Of a stretch of 64,000 bases of DNA, positions 11,822-23,692 are shown in pieces (the first letter of the stretch is position 1; every line of letters begins with the position of its first letter). The notes beneath the pieces were generated by a model. It had not been told where the DNA came from, made no database searches, and worked only from the letters and a program-made list of their open reading frames with translations. The position numbers were made by a program, and so were the translations under genes. The DNA comes from Tolypocladium sp. Sup5 PDA-1 (Eukaryota; Ascomycota; Sordariomycetes; Hypocreales; Ophiocordycipitaceae): the NCBI GenBank assembly GCA_000750105.3, contig JPHH03000027.1, positions 186,001 through 250,000 on the forward strand. Reading direction: 5' to 3'.

Positions 11822-12468
11822 GGGGCACAACGAGGAGCGAGGAGGACTGGATTTTCGTCGAACAGCGAGCATACTCGGTCGACTCGAGCGCGCGTCGCCG
11901 AAAAGGAAACCGTCTGGGATGATGTTGTACTATAGACTCGCATTCGGGGCTTAATAGACCTTGTGCAACGCTTCATGACCCGGACGTGACTCGACTGGAT
12001 ACATTGCGGAGGGACTTTGGTTATGAAAGTGCACGACGGCCGCGGTATCATCTTTGCCCCTGTGCTCTTGCTGCGGGGACTTTTGAATCAGGATACCCAT
12101 AAAGCCTAGAGAGACGTGAAATACTCCCAAGCAGCGGTAGATGTCGAAGTCTGGCGAAGTCTGGCACAGCGCGCATCTAGCTATTGAGGCAATAACAGAG
12201 AGTTAAGCAGCAATTGAGCACTAGAAACTCAGTCTCTAAAAAAAGGCCTAAATTTGAAGCATGGAATTATTCTCACATATTTCCCAACAAGCATGTCGGG
12301 TTGAAACGTCCGAATGTCGACATGTGGAGATCCGGCGTGCAGTCACATTCCGCCGGCGCCGTCCGGCTCTCACCGCGGTACTTTGACTTTACAAATCACG
12401 ACCTCTGTCGACGAGCCGACCGCGCACTCTCCTTCATCATCTTACCAGCGCTGTGTTTCTTTTCCTTG
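11822..12468. other. Spacer between ATP18 and the FSH1-type gene
   Basis: Contains the ATP18 3' end and the promoter of the next gene. An A/T-rich stretch at 12225-12290 interrupts otherwise GC-rich sequence. No gene or clear element identified. Confidence 0.4.
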
Positions 12469-13516
12469 ATGAGTATTCTTGCAAGGACTGCTTTCAAGAG
12501 TAGACTGCTTGCTTTTCAGCGCGCACCGTTACTTGCGCCGCAGAGTCGTTATCGCAAGATGACTGTGACGGCAGAGTCTGGGGCCGCGAAGGCGCCGCAG
12601 GCGAAGAGCAATGGCGGGAAGACAGAAGTCAAGATATTGATGTTGCACGGTATGTACAAACTCATTTCGAGCCCCAACATCTTCTCTGGCCGAGGGGCCA
12701 CGGTTTGCGCCTGCGAATCCTCGGCCACTCCCTCACCATCACTGGCGCCTCGAACTCACTCACCTTGAACCACCTCGCTCACTCACGCTCCCTCCAGGCT
12801 ACACGCAATCCGGCCCCCTCTTCCACGCCAAAACCCGCGCCCTCGAGAAACTCCTCATCAAGACCCTCGCCCCAATCTCCCTCCTCCCCATCCTCATCTA
12901 CCCAACCGGCCCCAACCGGCTGCTCCCCAAGGACATCCCCGGCTACCAGCCCCCCGCCGACGGGCAGGACGACGACGACGACTGGCAGCCCGATACTTGG
13001 GCTTGGTGGCGCAAGGACGACGCCACGGGCGTGTACCGCTACTTCGACGAGGGCATGGCGGCGATTGCCCGCGCCATCCGCGAGGCCGGCGGCGTCGACG
13101 GCGTCTGCGGCTTCAGCCAGGGCGGTGCCGCGACGGGTGTCGTTGTGGCCGCCATGGAGAGCGATAGACCGCTTCCGGATGGCGCGGCGGGAGATTGGGC
13201 GCGCGGTTTGAGGGAGGCCAACGGCGGACGACCTCTCAAGTTTGCCGTCTCGTACTCGGGCTTCTTTGCTCCCGTAGATATGCTCAAGTGGTGCTACGAT
13301 CCCAAGATCAAGACGCCGACGCTGCACTACATCGGGAGTCTGGACACCGTCGTGGATGAGAGCCGGAGTCAGGGATTGATCGATAGGTGCGAGGACCCAA
13401 TGGTCGTGGTGCACCCCGGTGGGCATCACGTTCCTGTCTCCAAGGAATGGGTGATGCCCCTGGCTGGCTTCATCAAGCAGCACGCTCAGGAGGCGCAGCC
13501 AAAGGCAGGATTATAG
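12469..13516 (+). CDS. FSH1-family serine hydrolase
   Basis: Alpha/beta-hydrolase of the fungal FSH1 family (related to human OVCA2), presumed esterase; the substrate cannot be read from sequence. Exons 12469-12649 and 12798-13516 join across a 148-nt intron to 299 residues. The oxyanion start KILMLHGYTQSG spans the splice junction, confirming it. The catalytic Ser is in GFSQGG (about S167), the acid in SLDTVVDE (about D243) and the His in HPGGHHVP (about H270). The first 30 residues are Arg/Leu-rich with no acids and look like a mitochondrial presequence; a second in-frame ATG (MTVTAES) would give a cytosolic form about 30 residues shorter. An acidic loop (GQDDDDDWQPD) precedes the cap. Confidence 0.88.
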
Positions 13517-13708
13517 GGGCTCCTAAAAAGGCTTTAGAATCACATAAAGGATATAGAAGAGCACATAGATTCCAAGCACAGGCATAAATGTTACATGTCC
13601 TCATTCTGAGGACTATCTATCTGTACAGTTACAGATGCCAGCCAGCCTCAAGGTCACGCCGTGTCCGCCAACATCGTCACTCCATCCGCATCGCCAGCCA
13701 TCCGATGT

Positions 13709-15328
13709 CTATTTCGCACTAGTAGTAGGCTGGATGCGCGCCATCATCTCCTCTTTGGTGATGAGGTGATCAATCCTCTCCAACAATCCCAACAGGCTCT
13801 TCATGTTGCCGCTCCATTCATTCAGGACGTCATCGGCGTCTCTGGGCTTGGCAAAGCTCACGATTCGAGCCGGCCGGTCAATCTTGGCGTAGACCGTCTT
13901 GGACGTGACCAGCTCGCTAATGTACTTTTCCGTCTCATCCTCCGCTAGGTCGAGAAGCTCAGTGAGGCGCTTCATTTGAATGCGCGTGTAGTACTTGGCC
14001 ACGACGCGGACGTTGTGCTCGATGACACGCTTCCGGAGATCCTCCCATCGTTGGTGGGCCTTCTCATCCGAGGACTGGCCGGCTTGGGCGTCGAAGACAT
14101 CGGTGCTGGTAAGGTGAGGACCAAACTTCTTGGCAATCTCCGGCCATCGCATCAGCTCGTGGACGGTGAACAGTCGAAGAAGCTCAGCATCGAGGGGGAT
14201 CTGAGAGTTGCGAGTATCGCGGTGTACGCGGTGGAGGAGATCGTGCTGCTCGTTGTCATACGGGGCAAGAATCGCAAAGTAGACGATGCGTTGGAGGACC
14301 TAACACTAGTTAGTAAACCCGCTGAGCAGCCAGAATCGGACCATGGAACTTACGGGGTGAAGCTTAGCTGGATCCTCCTCAACAGCCTCTGTGTCAAGGA
14401 CCTGCCGGTAGTCCTTGCAGACACCGAGATACTTGTCGTCGTGCTTCCCAAGCATGATTTGTTGCTCGTAGTAGCGCAGCTTCAGGTCCGTGGTGTCGTC
14501 GATCACTTCCTCTGGAACATCTTCTCCTCGCGCCTTCTTCTTCTCACGCTCCTTCTGCTCCTTTTCCAACTGCTCAGCAGTCTTCTTGGGCTTTCGTGAC
14601 AGATATCTTGTGCTGATCTTGCGAGCGAGGATGCCCGCCTGTGTCCAGTCCCCGTTCTCAATGCAGAGCGCAACCTGGGCCAGGATGAATTCGGTCTTTT
14701 CCCGTCGGTCCATGGAACCGAATGTCTCGACTTGTAGCTCGCACAGAATCTCTGTAGCCGCCTTCAGATCACCCTGCTCCTTCTTGATATCGGACAGAAT
14801 CTTGGTCACACGAGCTCGCTCCACCTCGACAAAGATCTTTCCCTCGGTAACCGTTCGCAGGGTCTCGATGACGGAGAGCTTCGTCTTCAGATCGGGCGTC
14901 TCGTCGAGGAAGCCAACAACCGTCTGGACCATCTTGGTGATGGCCTGCTTGAGCTGGCTGTGCTTCTTCGACAGCACCAGCGTCTGGTCGTTCATTAAGC
15001 TCCAGTCGCCGGCATTTTTGCATAGCGTCACGATTGCGACGAGTACTCGTGATGTGGACGCGAGATCGGAGGCCTATTATCTGTCAGAAAGGCTAGGCGG
15101 GCTGGCGGGTTCGTGTTTGTTGAGTTACCTGACGGGTCTGCTTCTCCAACGCCGTGAGCTTCTCGATCGCCCCTTGGAGATTCGTCTGCGATGCATGCGT
15201 CAGCAATCTTGTCATGTCACTCAGAGCTGCAGCGGGCATCGAACCTTTGCCAGCGTCTCGGCTTCTGGCAGCTGCTTATCGACCTCCTTCGAGAAGTCCT
15301 TCTCGGGCTTCAACGCTCCCTCAGACAT
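13709..15328 (-). CDS. RPN5: 26S proteasome lid subunit Rpn5
   Basis: PCI-domain scaffold of the 19S regulatory particle lid (PSMD12 in animals). Four exons on the minus strand (15245-15328, 15129-15185, 14354-15073, 13709-14299) join in phase to 483 residues, close to the usual length of about 450-490. The N-terminus MSEGALKPEKDFSKEVDKQL and the helical repeats that follow (SDIKKEQGDLKAATEILCEL, QVALCIENGDWTQAGI) are typical; the PCI part includes RIQMKRLTELLDLAEDETEK and KTVYAKIDRPARIVSF. The C-terminal helix LLERIDHLITKEEMM is the segment that enters the lid helical bundle. A Lys/Glu-rich loop (about residues 230-250) is a species-variable insert. The intron 1 donor is the weaker GTTCGA. 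Confidence 0.95.
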
Positions 15329-16727
15329 GGTGGCGACGTGAGCTCTGAGCCTCTGACAACCTTGGAGAATGTGTGCAAGGGCCGAATATTAACCCAGTGC
15401 TGTCCGTCACAAAAGTCTCGTGGGTGGGCGGCGTTGTCGGTTCAGGGTCAGTCGTGTTGATGCGCGGTTGTGCAGTGGAAGCTTAATGGCTAGCGAGGCT
15501 GACGATACATGCTCCTGCCTGTCGTCGCTACGGCCGTGGTTGGAGCTACTGGAGCCGGAAGATTATATGTCCGAGACCCGGGATTGAACGTCATGTCACG
15601 TGGCCGTATCCTCCGTTTATTACGGATCGAGCGACCAGACATGCCAACGGAACGCCTCCAAGCCCCAAGCCTCCCCGATAAAGGCCGTGTGTCCCTGATC
15701 TCTTGCCGATCCCTCCACTACGTACTATACGGAGTACATACACGTTAGCGCCCTGCTGTACTTCATTCGGCCTTGGAGGTGGCTCGTCGTGTGACGCAGC
15801 CGCGGGAGCGAACAGCATCTCAATGGCCCTGCGCTGCACCGCGCCAAAGCATAACCGGAACATGGCACACCAAGCGCCTCGGGACCAGACGGATACGGAC
15901 TCACGGAGCGCCATGTGAAGGGTTACATGTGAGAAGCTTACGTTCAAAAGGACCTTGAAGAAGCAGTGATGGGGCTCTGCGACATGCAGCAACTGAGCTG
16001 GCTGAGCTGGCTTACCCGAGAGACAACAGAGACAACAGCGTCACGAGCTGCTGGTGGCGGCCGGTTCAAGGACCTCGAGGTTCTCCGTCACCACATCGAC
16101 CGGCATTGTACCAGTTCGGGCAATGGAAAATGGCTGGCTGACCCGGGGCCACGAGGGAGGCGTCTGCGGCCACTACCCAGACCCTATTGAACGAAACCGT
16201 CACCGGTTGGCTCGCTCCAGGCTCTCCCGCGTGGATACCCACCATCGCTCTGGATCCTTTGGCGGAACTCCTATCGCTGCCACGCGCTCGGAACCTCCCC
16301 GTCGTTCCAGATGCAACCACGGTGCATGATTTCATGCAGACATTGCCACCAACGTCGGCATGGCGAGCAGAATGTTGCTGGTCAGGTTGCTCTTGTCTGC
16401 CTACGCTCCTGCGTCGACTGCATCCTGTCATCCCCAGGTGGCGGGGTAAGGGGCCAGTATTCTAGTTTTGATACTGGGCCTGGTGCCGAGGTGTCTTCCG
16501 GAATCCTTTACGAGGAGGGACATTAAAAAGTCGCGTCTCCGTAGAATGTAATGGCCCGCTATCGGATTCTGGCGGGGTGTGCTTCGTTGGAATTATCCAA
16601 CCGCGAGGTTTCCAATGACTGCGAATGGCAACAAAACGAATGGGGCATCCCAGTCCAACACCACGCGCACGTTTCTCTCATGACGTCTGAAGAGTGAGGG
16701 CTTTCCAAGCTCCGGGGGTCGCTGGAC
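15329..16727. other. Spacer upstream of RPN5; no supported gene
   Basis: 1.4 kb holding the RPN5 promoter at its left end. A TACGGAGTA copy lies at 15728. A T-arm-like string on the minus strand near 15580 does not extend to a tRNA. Open frames are short and without motifs. Confidence 0.45.
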
Positions 16728-18475
16728 TTGTCAGACAGTCCCCTGGCAACCCTTGATGTGGACTCTTGTCTGGCTCACCTGCGACTATTGCTCGCATTTG
16801 AGAAGCTGAAGAGCCGCGTCAGGATGAAGGACGGACTATGGATATATGGGACAACCGCGCCTCGTCGGCTGGCAACTCGTTGGATGTGCTTGCCAAGCTG
16901 CGAGAGAAACGATGGGCCATCTACGTGGCGCAAGCCGTCGATAGATATGAGATCTGGGGGAATCTTTCCGACAGGACATGTTATTGGAAAAGGACATGAT
17001 CCAGGGACGCGGCTCCAAGTCGGGGAGATATGCTCGCTTTATAGAAGCGAAGCCCATTGCGTGGAAGCCCGAGGTGCTGCCACCCATCGGTGCACAGCCG
17101 CTCTTCTTCGAAAGCCCATTGAGATGTGAGACTTGGACTGACTTGGTGTAGACGTGCTTCTGGTGTGGCATGGCTCACCAGCTCAACCCAAGACTATACC
17201 TCGAAGTAAGCCGCCTGATCCTCATCCTCGAAATCTTCCGCTAACTCTGTGCAGGATGTCTACGATACGGTTACGGCGGTCTCTGGTAGCCTGCATGCCC
17301 TGGAAACCAATTAACGCGTCGTTTCACGACAAGTTCATCTTCTCTGTCGGCGAAGACTGCGAGGAGTTTTGGGAGGACAGTGCGGATAGGGAATAGGAGA
17401 ATGTTCTCGACTCTCCGGACAAGGAGATGCCATGTCCCTCTTGCGGAACCGTTCTTCAAATACCGGGGATAATATGCGGGCTATCGCGAGACTATGATGG
17501 CGATGGGTACGCTGTTTCTTCTGGACACTCCGGAAACCGTGCTAACGTCAAGTGGTGTAGACGGCCGGGTTGGCGGGAGAAGGCTACGGAGACGGCCAGC
17601 TGAGCCACACGTGCAAGAAGTGTCGATTCGATCTCACGCACGACGCCCTTCGACTACACAAGTTCCGCAGAGACGTCCAAGCTCTCCATATCGAAAGACA
17701 TACAAGAAAGGGATCTCCAATGACGCCCTGAAGAGCTTCCAATGCCCGACAGGCCCGAAGCCGTCGATTGTCGCAGTACGGGACATCAGCGGCAAGCTGA
17801 CGGGGTCCAGGGTCAGCAAGGCGGCTACGCGACGGAATGCAAGAACTTTGCTGGACCGGTACTGGCAAAATTCGAGCTTTGCGGCCCTGGATCTCGTCGG
17901 GGCGGTTATGCGTCAAGGTGTCTTTAGCCAGAAGATGAGCAAGGTACAACACCTCTTCCGACGAGTCTACGACGTGAGAGAACTTGCGCTCATACGCCCG
18001 CACAGCTCGACTGGCTCCGCAACCCGTCCAGCAAGACCATCATGGAGAAGCTCCTCACTAAATACGCCCGCTTCGTCGACATCGTCGCCGGCGAACCCAG
18101 GTGAACTCACAGTTCCTACCCAGATCTCGAAGAATGGCACTCCTCCCGCGCATCCTCCCACCTCCCACTGCCCCCGCCCCGCGAACCCGCCCACATCTCC
18201 GTCTAGACCCTCAAGCCGCCCTCGCAGAGGGAGCGCACCCGGCCCCTGCGGTAGGACCACCAGTCCGCGCTCCTCGGGGCGCACGCCCTCGCGCAGCAGA
18301 GGAGCCCCTGCCGGGTGGGCCACCGCGGCGAGGACCGCGTCAAGCTCTGGGGCCGGCAGATGCAGGTCGAGGTCCCCGCCGCGAGCGTCCTGACCGTGGG
18401 CACGACGCCGGTCATGTATGCCGCGGCGCCGCGGGTGGGCGAGTGGATAGGTGTAGAGGACATGGGCGTCGTGGG
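16728..18475 (+). pseudogene. Decayed DUF1399/GRDP-like gene
   Basis: Fragments of one protein lie in order but in changing frames. They are DVDSCLAHLRLLLAFEKLK (16756), LDVLAKLREKRWAIYVAQAV (about 16870-16935), a stretch from GRGSKSGRYARFIEAKPI (about 17008), DVLLVWH then AHQLNPRLYLE one base out of frame (17150-17200), CLRYGYGGLW followed by a stop, MPWKPINASFHDKF (17299), CPSCGTVLQIP (17435), YGDGQLSHTCKKCRFDLTHD (17587-17645), LLDRYWQNSS, LDLVGAVMRQGVFSQKM and WLRNPSSKTIMEKLLTKYAR (about 18015-18075). These match the order of the fungal glycine-rich-domain-protein-like family. At least six frameshifts or stops separate them. The later HTHQLSP-type block appears deleted, since EEWHSSRASS follows directly. 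Flanking genes are intact, so sequencing error is unlikely. Confidence 0.65.
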
Positions 18476-18870
18476 TTGATGGGAAGTTTCCTGGAATATA
18501 GGGGTTCGGGGTTGCATGGTTTCATGCCCGTGAGCGGCAATAATACATGACTGCCAGCGGCAGCTTTGATCTTCTCATGGATAGGTAGCGTAAAGGATTT
18601 GATTCACCCAAAGGGATATCAATGTTCGACGACAAAAGTACAGCTGTAAATACCAAGGCCGCCAAATCTTCTACAAATCATACCCATCCCTGACCCTCTT
18701 TTTCTCATTCCCATGTTCCCATGATTCCCAGCTCTTGACTCCGATGCCTGAAAATGAAATATAAACGCAAGTGCATCGTCTCATCTTTCTTTGACCTTGC
18801 TCCCTTTCGGCGTTTTTGCCTGTGAGGTATAATAGCAGCCACGTCCTATGCAATGTCTCCGTCGCTATTA
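18476..18870. other. Spacer, probable 3' untranslated sequence
   Basis: About 400 bp between the pseudogene tail and the stop of the membrane-protein gene on the minus strand. T-rich stretches on the plus strand fit its 3' untranslated region. Nothing else seen. Confidence 0.4.
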
Positions 18871-19883
18871 CTACAGGCCGATTCCTATCGCCTGCTCATC
18901 ATGTATGCAATGTACATCCCCTTCCCCACGTTCGACATCGGCAATGTCCTTCTCCTCGACGCCACCCACGGTGATGTCCGTATCGGCCGAAGAGTTGGTG
19001 AATATCCAAATGTCGCCAGGCTTCTCTTTCCCGTCATCGGCTTGCGTGAGAGTCTGCACAGTAATGGCGGAGTCGACAGAGTCATTCCGGTTGACGTCCT
19101 GGTGCGGCGTCGCATCCTCCTTTTCGCGTTTGGCCTTTTTCCGGCGGCGATATACCAGACACGTTGTCAGGCATAAGCCGTAGAGAGCGAGGAGGCATAC
19201 CACGGGGATGATGATTGGAGTTGCCCAGTGCAGCTTCTGTTTGACTGTCTTGAGTTTGTTAACGTTAGATGGGTGGATACAAGGAAAGGCGGCGCGGGTT
19301 GCATCAACAGCGAGGAGAGGGAGACGAACAACTTCTTTGGGCGTCCAGGGAGGCGATATGGTCCAGTTATGATGCGAGTGTTGACCGGCGGTGAGCCACA
19401 TCGCGTACAACTCATTGTTTAGTCCCTGTGGTGTGAACACGCATGACGCGGTGTCCATCCGATCTATCACACCACTCTCTCGGTAAGTTGAAGCGTCCAC
19501 GGATAAAAGTCAGGTTACACACCAGTGAGATTTGTCACCAGCTCATACACCACGACGCCATCTGCAGGATAGGTGACCTTGAACAGTCCCAGCTCGGAGC
19601 CACCCTTGACCAGCGACTGGTTCCATCGCAGCGTGAAGAGCTCGCCGTTGGAGATGCTCTCGTTCCAGTCATCGTTGAGGAACCGGAGGCTGCGGCCACC
19701 CATGCCCGAGGCCGCTGCGTCCTCCGGGGCGAGGACCATCTGGGTTCGGGTGGATGATATCCCACGAGGGATGGGGAGCCGGTGGTGTGTCACGTCGAGG
19801 CTACTATTCCCCAAAGGAGCAACTAGACAGCCCGGCCTAAACTGACGGGTCAAGCACACAAAGGGAACGCGGGCATTAAGCAT
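18871..19883 (-). CDS. Single-pass membrane protein with extracellular beta domain
   Basis: Not assigned to a named family. Exon 1 (19521-19883) and exon 2 (18871-19425) join across GTGTAA...CACAG to 305 residues. The luminal part has N-glycosylation sites (NDDWNES, RWNQSL, TNLTG, NWTIS) and strands resembling the Kre9/KNH-like domain of Ser/Thr-rich fungal surface proteins (ELFTLRWNQS, GLFKVTYPADGVVVYEL). One membrane helix, WATPIIIPVVCLLALYGLCL, is followed at once by CLVYRRRKKAKREK, so the roughly 75-residue acidic tail should face the cytosol (type I). The N-terminus is not a clear signal peptide; a further upstream exon is possible because TTGACCCGTCAG near 19840 would serve as an acceptor. 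Confidence 0.6.
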
Positions 19884-21047
19884 TATATGGACAAAAACGG
19901 TTGGGGGGCCATGTTTGGGGGGCTGAGTGTGTGTGGGCTGCTGAAGGTCTCACTCGGCAAGGGAGAGCTGCCGGGTCATTTAGTCATTGCATGCTTGGGA
20001 GGCGTCAGCACCACGACCCGTATTGTGACGGCAAAGCGGACCAATTTCGCTTCGCCGGCTGGGAGAGTGCCGCTTAGCCCTAATCCGGTCACGATGGCTT
20101 CATCTTGGACGTCGGGGGTACGTTGCTCCCCCAGGAGGTTGGCATGTTGCATTGCATGCCTGGTCACGACGACCGCTCGGTCAAGTGACGATGTCCGGTC
20201 GAGAAGAGGTCAAAACGAGAGACACGGCCGACGGCACACCTCAGCTTGTTGTGAAGAGCAGCCGCCGCAGTGCAGAGGGTGGGGACGACATGGGCAGAGA
20301 TCTATAAATCGAGCTCCAGATCTACCCGAAGGCGTGGATCGTGTCACACAATCCGCCTCCATCCGCACATGCACATCCATCCTCAACCCGCATGGGACCT
20401 GTGATCTGGGGCAAATATCCGGAGAACAAGGAAAGCACACCGAGTAGCAGCCGTAAGCTCCAACGAAGTGAAGAGGGAGAGGGAGAGGGGGCGCGAGGCG
20501 AGTGGCAACCGCCAGCTGGCGGAGCGGAGCGGACGATGATGCCCAGACCGTCTGGCATGCACTTGGAGCATTCCAGTCGGAATAAGCTCTTGCGCCATGA
20601 TGAGACATGCGAGGCGATGAGGAAACATCGGCAACAGCGAGACAAGACAAGAGAAGCAAGGAAGAGCACGGAAGAGCACAGCTGAAGACTGGAGACTGAG
20701 GCGTACGGAGTGCAGGTGTAAGTTTGGAGGCTTCGGTCTGGCTGACCGACGTCGTCGTTAAAAGGGCGGGACGTGGGGCTCCTGCCATCTCCCCTAGCTC
20801 CAACGCGCCGCGCCTGCCATTTCCTCCCCCACATTCGACAACAACATCCCGCCAACTATCGTGACATTTCCCAGCATCGTCGCACGACGAGACACCCGAG
20901 GCCCTGCATTCTTGCCCCTGCCGCCGCCGCCAGTCGTTACGTACCGCGAGTTTACGACAATCTCACGATAATCCCCCCATCCACGGCGCATGAGCCAGAG
21001 CCGCGGCAACAGCCTCCGACTGACGATCGTCTCATCGAAGCGCCACC
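19884..21047. other. Spacer between divergent genes
   Basis: Holds promoters of the membrane-protein gene (minus) and SPC19 (plus). A near-copy of the dispersed motif (TACGGAGTG) is at 20704. C/T-rich sequence from about 20780 is the SPC19 leader. Overlapping open frames on both strands (20210-20855, 20773-21420) are shadows. Confidence 0.4.
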
Positions 21048-21607
21048 ATGGCCGCCTCCTACGCCGACTGCGTGTCCTCCCTCCGCACCTCGCTCCAATT
21101 CCTCGAATCCTCCGTCCAGACCCTCGACTCGGGCGTCTCCGACTTCCCCCGCCTCGTCAACGTCCTCAAATCCGTGCGCGTACGTTTCTTCCACATTCAT
21201 TGACGAGGATCTGCTGCTGACAGCCAGTGCTTTAGCACTACGAGCTCATCCCGCAACCCACCCTCGCCGCCGCAGAAGCCTCCCTCCGCGACGAAATCGG
21301 CCCCTACATAGCGCTGCTCCTCTCCCGCGCCGACGCCCAGATCGAGCGCCAGGATCGGCGCATCGAGACGCTCAAGGCGCGCGCGGATCTGCAGCAGGGA
21401 CGCCTCGCCCGCCCGGATAGCAGCCAGCAGGCGAGCAAGAGCGCGGCCGCGGCGAGCAAGTCAAAGGGGCGCAAACTCAGCGGCGAGGATAAGCTCCGCG
21501 CGAGGGCGGTGCGGCAGCGCAAGGAGGCACTGCGGTATGGCGTTGAGAGGCTCGAGCTGGAGGTGCTGCAGAAGGAGAGGGAGTTAAGGAAACGCCTGGA
21601 TGGCTGA
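21048..21607 (+). CDS. SPC19: DASH/DAM1 kinetochore complex subunit Spc19
   Basis: Component of the ten-subunit DASH ring that couples kinetochores to microtubule plus ends. Exons 21048-21179 and 21236-21607 join in phase (donor GTACGT, acceptor TTTAG) to 167 residues, the usual length. Family marks: YADCVSSLRTSLQFLESSVQ, FPRLVNVLKSVRHYELIPQP (spanning the junction), SLRDEIGPYIALLLSRADAQ and the basic coiled-coil tail RAVRQRKEALRYGVERLELE. The start has an excellent context (CCACCATGG). Predicted mostly helical and soluble. Confidence 0.92.
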
Positions 21608-22653
21608 TTTTGCTGATGAATACTTCGTCCTCGACGATACCTACGTCTATGTGCAGGAGGATTCGCTCGCCTTCGTGTCGAACAATGGGCAGAGAAGAGA
21701 CCATTGCGCCGCCTCCCGAAACAGGATTCTACGAGGCGCAGAGGCGTGATGCCTAGAGCGGCCGAGGCCAGATGCCCAAACCGGCGGATACTGGCCAACG
21801 TGGCCCATCGGCAGGCCGAATCCTGGGGTAGGCGGCTGGTATGCTCGCCTCCGCCAATGAAGCCACGGCCAGCCCCTGTCTCGTCCCCGAGGTCTCACAT
21901 AACGCCGGGCTTTCCGGCTGGACCATCTTCACAGAGCCTCCGGGCATCTTCTACGAGCTAGACGATCAATTGACGTACCGTTGCTCCTCTGAATGCCGTA
22001 TGGCACTCGTGACTCTCGCCATCCAGTAGGGTATCTGCGCTGCTTGAAGAATGGTCCAGACTGCCTGGTTTCACGCCTTAATGCCATCACGAAGGCATAG
22101 CATCATGTCATTCAAGATTTCCATCTTTCATTTCTAGCATCACAACTCGCCCATCATAGGGTGACGTTGCCTCGCCGCTCTATCAGCAGCAGAGATCCTA
22201 TCTGCCCCCACTACCTCTCCGTTTCCATACAATCCCTCCCTTTCCTATCCATGAGGGCGGAAGTGGCCCTTTTTATCTCTTGGGTTCCAGCTGCATCCCC
22301 AGATAGGGGGATTACCAAAATAAAGACAAGCTAAAGACTGGGGGAAAAGGTGGAGCATGGTAGATGATAAAGAACAAAAAAGCCTGACCAAGAAGAAAAA
22401 ATGAAGAGATGAACCGGAATGGCCAGTCCGGATTGTTGGCCGTTTGTGGGGGTTCTCTCGTCCAAATGTACTCCATCCAATACATGTCCCTAAACCCGAT
22501 TGCGCAGAAATTCCCGGAGTCGTGACTCTAAGGCGTTAAAACAAGAACAAAAACCTATATCGAGTCCATAAGGTAGTGACGCAGCGTAGCTCGTCGTCCC
22601 AGACTCATGACACACGGCGCGGCGCCGTCCCCAGATAAATCTCATGTCGTAGC
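21608..22653. other. Convergent spacer, nothing seen
   Basis: About 1 kb between the SPC19 and SHO1 3' ends. A/T-rich, purine-biased tracts at 22300-22400 suggest SHO1 3' untranslated sequence. No gene supported. Confidence 0.45.
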
Positions 22654-23692
22654 TCATAACAGGATGAGGTAGTTGCTGGGCGCAATTCCGGTCTCGCCGT
22701 TCTCTTTCCGCGCCTGCCACCATCGTCCGCTGACGTCGGACACCTCGAGGATCTCGTGCTTGCCGAATGAAATCTCATTGGCATCATCGGGGTTGGCCTC
22801 GTAGCTGTAGATGGCCTTTGCTCGGTAGGGGTACTCTGTCGGGGGTACGACTTCGGCGTCGTTGGGCTTGCCCGGTTGCGGCTGCGGCATGGAGTTGCTG
22901 CCAAAGCCCGTGGGGATGGCAGAGCCCCGTGGGCCGTTGGCCTGAGAAGCGCCACCAACGGGTGAGGGGTTCTCGAAGCCGTTCAATTGCGCCGACGTGT
23001 ACATCTGAGGCGGCTGGACCGAGTTGGACGTCTCGGGGCGGCCGGTACCACCATAGCCATTCATGGCCTGGTTGTGCACGGCGCCGGTGTCCTTGCCGAG
23101 TGCGAAGGAGTCAAGGAATGCGCGCGGCGTGGATGAAGGGGTCGAGCCAAAGTAAAAGATCCAAACGATCTGCCAGGTCTTGATTAGCGAAGGCGTCACC
23201 CCATAAGGAACGGACGGTTTGGCACATACCACTACCATGGACAGGAGGATGAAGCCTGCGGCGGCGGCTTCCCTAGCGCCACTCTTGGAGTACAACAGCG
23301 AATTGACCGACGACGTCACCAGCACCATGCCTCCGGAGAGATAACCGGTGACTGCGACATGGTAAGTATGGACGGAATCGCTGGCGACGACAACGAAGAC
23401 GCCAGCAATCAAGAATATGCTGTATACGGCCGCCCACCAGGCAAAGGTGGGGAATTTGTCGGCGTCGGTGGCTTGTATTTGAGAAATGATGCAGGAGATG
23501 AAGGTGATGAACCACGCAAGCTGAGCGCCAGTTAGCCATGCCGGTCGCAGAAGAGAGCGTCGTGTCGCGCGACGGTGGGCAGCAGAGTTGAGCACGTACA
23601 AGAGAGATGGAGATGGTGGCCAGGGCAAAAGGGTCGCCGAGGATGTTGCCCAGCTGGATGCCCTTGCGCCCATACGACCGCGAATGTTCCAT
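22654..23692 (-). CDS. SHO1: Osmosensor SHO1 of the HOG pathway
   Basis: Plasma-membrane adaptor of the high-osmolarity MAP kinase branch; its SH3 domain binds the MAPKK Pbs2. Exons 23600-23692, 23230-23520 and 22654-23169 join in phase to 299 residues. The N-terminus MEHSRSYGRKGIQLGNILGD leads into four membrane segments (about residues 20-45, 57-76, 84-105, 115-135) ending in IVWIFYFGS, all typical of SHO1. A Pro/Gly/Asn-rich linker follows, then a C-terminal SH3 domain with YRAKAIYSYEANPDDANEI, the conserved RWWQARKENGETGIAP and SNYLILL. For exon 3 the acceptor CTGGCAG was chosen over the nearer AATCAAG because it restores the family reading SMVVIVWIFYF and leaves CTAAT as branch site. Confidence 0.95.

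Noticed and set aside
15560..15600. tRNA-like T-arm on the minus strand (GTTCAATCCCGGGTC)
   Set aside because: The 5' half of the T stem does not pair and no D arm, anticodon arm or acceptor stem could be placed.
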